A stretch of DNA of 64,000 bases from Brachionus plicatilis (taxonomy: Eukaryota; Rotifera; Eurotatoria; Ploima; Brachionidae), in assembly GCA_010279815.1 (NCBI GenBank), contig QEOQ01000204.1, positions 1,727,006 through 1,791,005 on the forward strand, read 5' to 3'. The position numbers were made by a program, and so were the translations under genes. Below, piece after piece: positions 59,155 through 64,000 of the stretch. The stretch's first letter is position 1. The number at the start of each line of letters is the position of its first letter. Below the pieces are notes generated by a model that worked only from the letters and a program-made list of their open reading frames with translations, was not told where the DNA came from and searched no databases.

Positions 59155-61129
59155 TTAATTTTTTAATTCAATAATTTTTTTAAGAAAAAAATTAAATTTT
59201 ATTCAAAAATCAGTTTAAGAATTTTTATGCAATTTTATCTACACATAAAAGTAGAATTTTATTTTTTCAAAATTAGTAAATTTTTTTTCCGATTGATTTC
59301 ACTTTGTTTTATAAAGCATTTAATGTGTTTTGATGTAGAATAATGTGAGAAGTAAGAAATACTAACTTGATAAACAAAAAAAATTTAAGTTGCATTAAAT
59401 ATTTTACTAAAGCTAAATTCTTTATTAAAAATCTTGTGTAAATCATAAAATGTTGAATAATCTGAAAATTATTAACAACTTATAGCATTATAAAATTAAT
59501 TATATTTTATTCTGTTTTTTTTTAAATTATAAATTTATAGCTTATTTTAAGAAATTCAAAATGATCGATTTTGAAATCGGTCATATATTTGACTAAAATA
59601 AACAAATAAAAAAAGGTGAGTATCGAAAATTGTCTGAAGACATTGAAGTAAATTATGATAGCTAATTTTAATAAATTTTAAATTTTAAATAAAATGTCAT
59701 CTAAATTTTAGAAACAAAACATTTTATTTTACGAAACCAACCTTTTTTCTGAAATTATTAAAAATAATAACAACTTTGAAAAAATAATAAATTTATTTTA
59801 TATGATTTAATGTAATACATTTTTTATTTAAATATACATATTGTGACTCCAAATTGCCAAGGTAACATTTTTGAATTTTGAAAATAGTTTTCTTAAAATT
59901 ATGACAAAAATTTAAATTTTATAAACTGTTGAACGAATTTTGTTCCAAAAATTTGCTTCCAAACGCAAACATCTTTAAAAATCGCATGATATTCTGCTGA
60001 ACTTTTAAATTAATTTTAAAAAGCAGTATATTTTTCTGATGGTTACATTAAAAATATTTTAATTTTTCTAATGCTCTCATTTTCAGTTGAATTGAAACTA
60101 TTCAATAAAATTAAGTCGTTCAAATTATTTAATTTAATTATTGAATTGTGATCAAATTTTATAAATTTAAGTTTTTAGCAACAACTTTAAATTAGTTGAA
60201 TTTCAATTCTAAATGAGTTTGAACATATCTTGTGATAAAAAAAGCAATCTGAAAATTCAAAAAGTGGGCCTCTTAATGGACATAAAAGAAGAAAAATTTA
60301 AAGTCATTTTCAAGTTATTCACAAATGAAAGTTAAAAAATAAAAATTTATTTCTTTTTTTTCAGATCTAACTGTAAATTTTGAAAAAAAAAACTTTATCT
60401 CAATGTATTTTGTTTTGGAAGTGCTTGAGTCTAAAAGGAAAATAAATTAAATAATATAATACATCATAGATAAATAAGAAATAGATAAAATAAGTAAAAT
60501 ATTTATATTTATTTAATGATTGAAAAATAAACTTTTCATAAATTACTCATCAACTATTAATATATTAGTAGAAATTTTTTATATTGACAAATCCTAAGAA
60601 CTCTGATGTGTTCTAGTTTTCAGATCAGTATACCGTCTCTCTGATCAGCTTCATCTTTTCTAACCCATTTAAAATTTAAATTATATTTCCTCTCACCCTT
60701 CTTAAACTTAGTCTTGTTAATACCATTTTCGCTAATCTCATACAAAATTCATCTCAAAGACAAATTAATTGGATTTAGAATTTTTCATTAAAGATGAAAC
60801 GAAAATGTTTCATTTTGTTTCATATTAAATGAAGATTGTATAATGATTAATTTTTAAAATCTCAAATAAATTATTTAAAATTCATTCCAAGGAATAATTG
60901 GCATAATTATAAATAAATTTATGATAAAATTAAATCAAAATTATCCTTTACGGAAATAATTTGTTATTATTATTTTGTCATTTTAGCTTTGATTAAAAGA
61001 AATTTTTAGAAACACAGATATATTTTTTTTAAATCTTAGTACATTAGAGTTTTTAAAAGTCATATGTTGTTCTATTTTTAAAACACATCTATTTAAACTT
61101 TGGCTTAACTCTGGCTTTGCAGTCAAAAA
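59155..61129. other. Intergenic region between tRNA-Gln and the P450
   Basis: 2 kb of AT-rich sequence. No coding region, RNA gene or clear repeat was recognised. Confidence 0.5.
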
Positions 61130-63691
61130 ATGACTGGTTGTGTAATAATCGATTCACTATTTTTTTTGTTGGTGATCATCTCTTTGTTAATTACTTTAAA
61201 ATTCTTTGTTCTGCGAAAAAAATATGAACATCTACCTAGTCCAGAGTCTAAGGGGTATTTTAAAAAAAATTAAAAATAGAATACAAAATTTTATTAAAGT
61301 TTAATTGGTTTTTATTTTGGGCAATATTTTACCATTCATGAATTTTTGTCCAAAAATAATTTTATTGAAGAGTTACAACTTAACTGGTCAAGTAAATTTG
61401 GCTCAGTGTACGTATACCAATTTTTACATCAAATGATATGCATCACAAGTGAAGAAGAAGCCATAAAGGTTGATTTAAATTTTCAAATGATTTTTCAATT
61501 TATTTAGAACTAATTTTTTAAAGAAAATTTTGATAGATAAAGATTTTCCGAAAAAACCTGAAATCTATAAAATAGTTGGATTTCCATTCGGAGAGCGCTT
61601 TCTAGGCCATGGACTTGTTTCTGAAATTGATAAAGAAAAATGGAGAAATAGGCGAGCTCTATTTAATCATGGATTTAAAAAAAAGTATTGATATTAAAAA
61701 AATAATTAATTTCTAGCAATATTTTCTTAGTGCCATTTCGGAAGGCATTGATCATTTTAATTCAAAAGGAAATGAACTGATTCAAAAGCTTAATTTAGTT
61801 GCTGACTCAAATAAATCCATCTGCATGTTTGATGAATTTAATAGAATGGCTCTTGATGCTATTGCCAAAGTATTCCATTATTGTAAATTTAAATTTGATA
61901 TTTAATGTATTTCTAGATCGCTTTTGATCTTGATCTCGATACAATTAACAACCAAGAGTCAAAACTCAACACTTTTATAGCCAAAGCCCTTCATGGTCTT
62001 ACCTTAAAAATGACTGATCCTTTTTCAGAAGTAATAATTCGAAAAAAGATCAAATTCTATTTCTTTAATTAAGATAAGGCTAGAAAATAGAAATTTAATA
62101 AAAGAAATAAAACAGTCAATAAGAAATTTGAGAAAATTTTCAGCCGAAAAACTGAACGAAATTATCAAAAATTTTGAGGAAAGTAATCACATGTCCAGGA
62201 CTATTCTTTCAGATATTCTCCGTCATGCCAGTAAAATTTTTAATCAAAAAATAATTGAATTAAAAATATGTTGAAGAGAGCAGTGAAGACTTGGATTTTG
62301 AATTGCTGATTGATGATTTTGTCACATTTTTCATTGCCGGACAAGAAACAACTGCCAACGCTTTAAGTTTTTGTGTACTTGAACTTGGTCAGAACGAAAG
62401 AGTGTTGAAAAAGTATTTTTTTTTGGAAACATTCAGTTCCAAACTCGACTAATTGATTTAAAAAAATATTCATCAAATTGTCTTTTAAAGATAGTTAAAA
62501 TTATTTAAAAAAAAATTAAAATTTTGTCTACTTATCCATACTTATCTGTTTTCTGGATTAGAGTTGTTTAAAAGTCACAAGTCTCAAGTCAAGTCCAAGT
62601 CCGGCTTTTTTTCCACAAGTCAAAACCAAAGCCAAAAAATTAAAAATTATCTAGATTTTTTGATATTAAAATTTACAAAAAAAATGCAATTTTTTTTTGA
62701 TTTCCATAATTTTTATTTTATAAATTTTTTGTAAATTAAATTGAGTCAAATAAATAGCATCCGGAATCCATCAGTCAGAATCAAGGAAAAATGAAATTTC
62801 TTCCGTTCCAGGTAGTTATTGCTGCGGCAAAATGATATTTTGAAGTCTCAGGTAGTTATTATGGCGGCCAAGCAAGTGTTGGACACTTAAAAAAAATAAA
62901 AAAATTTAAGTCCGGACTTAGACTTTTAAATATTGATTCTAAAAAAAATCTGAACTTGGACTTTATTTTGCCATAAAACAACTCTGGTTTGAATTGTACC
63001 AGTATGATCTAATGTCAAAAAATTTTTAAGAAAATTTAATTTATTAAATTAAGGGAACAAATTAAAAAAATAGTCGATTTTAGGTTTGCGCCAACTCTAA
63101 GTAAAAAAATAACTTTTGCCAAAAATTTTAGACTCAAAAATGAAATTGAAAATGTTTTGGGTCGAAAACAAGATATTTCAAATGAAGATATTACTAAATT
63201 AACTTATACAAGTGCAGTATTCAAAGAAGCTTTAAGAAAATGGCCTCCTGTAGCTGCTTTCTCAAGAATTACTTCTGAAGAAATAGAAATTTGTGGAAAA
63301 AAAATTCCGAAAAATACTTGGTTTTACTTGAGTCCGTTTGTTATGGCACGAAGTGAAAAATATTTTCCTAGACCAGACGAGTTCATTCCAGAAAGATTTA
63401 TTAGCGAAGACCAGTTTGCCAAACAAAACAAGTTAATTTAAATTGATCTTTAATTTTTCGAATGAATAAATTTTTTTAAGAATAACAAGTTACACATATT
63501 TTCCGTTTTCAATCGGACCGAGAAATTGTATCGGACAAAATTTTGCGATGCTCGAAGGAAAACTAATCTTAGCAAAGTTTATTCAGCATTTTGACTTTTC
63601 ACTTGATCCAAACCAGTCTCTTTGTGTGGTCGAACGAACAACACTAAGACCTGTTGATGGAGTAAAAGTTTTTCTCGGCTCTAAATTTTAA
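61130..63691 (+). CDS. Cytochrome P450, CYP46-like
   Basis: Nine exons join in frame to 503 residues: 61130-61254, 61300-61468, 61524-61684, 61731-61869, 61917-62030, 62074-62230, 62277-62412, 63132-63431 and 63481-63691. An N-terminal hydrophobic anchor (IIDSLFFLLVIISLLITLKF) places it on the ER membrane. The C-helix has KWRNRRALFNHGF. The I-helix oxygen-activation motif is AGQETT, the K-helix ExxR motif is EALR in KEALRKWPP, and the haem-binding loop is FSIGPRNCIG with the Cys ligand. The segments TLRPVDGVKVFL and YTYFPFSIGPRNCIGQNFAM resemble CYP46A (cholesterol 24-hydroxylase) relatives more than CYP4, but the substrate cannot be told from sequence. Intron 7 (62413-63131) is enlarged by a MITE. 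All key residues are intact. Confidence 0.9.
62559..62986. mobile_element. hAT-type MITE in a P450 intron (about 428 bp)
   Basis: The ends are TAGAGTTGTTT and the inverted AAACAACTCTG, the same terminal motif as the element at 43116. The arms carry CAAGTCTCAAGTCAAGTCC on the left and AAGTCCGGACTTAGAC and GAACTTGGACTT on the right. The flanks TTCTGGAT and GTTTGAAT match at 5 of 8 positions, consistent with an aged 8-bp duplication. The interior contains a direct repeat of CAGGTAGTTATT (about 62810 and 62850). Confidence 0.65.
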
Positions 63692-63863
63692 TTTTTTGAA
63701 CAACATTTTGAATTTTTTTTTTTTAAATTTTTAAATAATTAATCTTTCTTCAAAATAAATAAGTCTATCTTTGATTAGTTTAATATTTTTAAACAAATTT
63801 TGAAAGTTTAAATTTGAATAAAAAATTCATTTCTATTTTAAAATATTAGAATACAAAAATAAA

Positions 63864-63969
63864 ATGAATTGTACTGATGAAAGAATTGATGGATTTGGAC
63901 ATGGCCGAAAATTTCCATTTAACGCCATAATTTTGCATCACCTGAACACCAATTTTCCAAAATTAAAGT
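63864..63969 (+). CDS. First exon of an unidentified gene (partial at window edge)
   Basis: The frame starts ATG at 63864 (MNCTDERIDGFGHGRKFPFN) and runs to LKHHL-like hydrophilic sequence ending FPKLK. At the end AAA|GTAAAC is a plausible donor, otherwise TAA follows directly. It lies 172 bp after the P450 stop. The encoded 35 residues are not a recognised domain. It is reported because the start context (AAAATG after an A-rich leader) and intron-like end match its neighbours. Confidence 0.35.
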
Positions 63970-64000
63970 AAACTAACCATTTTAATCCCAAAAAAAAGAT

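Noticed and set aside
61130..63691. Possible horizontal origin of the P450
   Set aside because: It has eight introns, local base composition and animal CYP46-like motifs, so nothing suggests transfer.

Overview
This is an AT-rich (roughly three quarters A+T) animal nuclear window. The genes are split by many short introns of about 50 bp with GT...AG ends, mixed with a few introns of 1-3 kb. Two eukaryotic tRNA genes are present, one with an intron at the position usual for tRNA-Ile(UAU). The gene content (d4-family PHD protein, deoxyhypusine synthase, NIPSNAP, a CYP46-like P450, a membrane serine protease, and secreted SUEL-lectin/vWD proteins) is metazoan. Base composition, compactness and transposon style fit a monogonont rotifer such as Brachionus, but that placement is inference. 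Two N gaps occur (4507-5474 and 34233-34357).

Layout. 1-7.1 kb is mostly transposon debris: the end of a C2H2 protein, a GGTCACATA motif array, a GC-rich island, a SWIM-finger MULE transposase fragment and LINE 3' ends. Two almost identical copies of a 42-aa CxxC protein gene lie here in opposite orientations. 7.2-9.8 kb (-) is a DPF/requiem gene. 13.2-15.1 kb (+) is a 10-exon secreted protein of unknown function, tail-to-tail with deoxyhypusine synthase (15.2-16.3 kb, -), which is followed by a tRNA-Ile. 19.9-23.0 kb (+) is a type II transmembrane trypsin-like protease.

23.6-56.5 kb is the most striking part: three consecutive (+) genes (called A, B and C here) for large secreted proteins. 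They are built from the module SUEL/galactose-binding lectin - EGF - vWD - C8 - TIL - EGF, used once to three times, and each ends in a divergent C-terminal vWD domain. The genes have exchanged sequence: long stretches are near-identical between A and C and between B and C. Gene A has an apparently perfect 2.2 kb internal tandem copy that runs into a gap. Their introns and spacers hold palindromic hAT-type MITEs, a MULE-like MITE, a Helitron 3' end and an inverted copy of an exon from gene B.

57.7-58.7 kb (-) is NIPSNAP, then tRNA-Gln(UUG), then a 9-exon CYP46-like P450 (61.1-63.7 kb, +), and the first exon of another gene at the right edge.

How the genes might work together: the A-B-C architecture (vWD+C8+TIL+EGF+galactose-binding lectin, with Thr-rich mucin-like linkers, CGLC and GDPH motifs) resembles gel-forming mucins and the temporary-adhesive or footprint proteins of other invertebrates. 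A secreted glue, cuticle or egg-coat role is a testable inference. The other genes are ordinary housekeeping or metabolic neighbours with no evident link to it.
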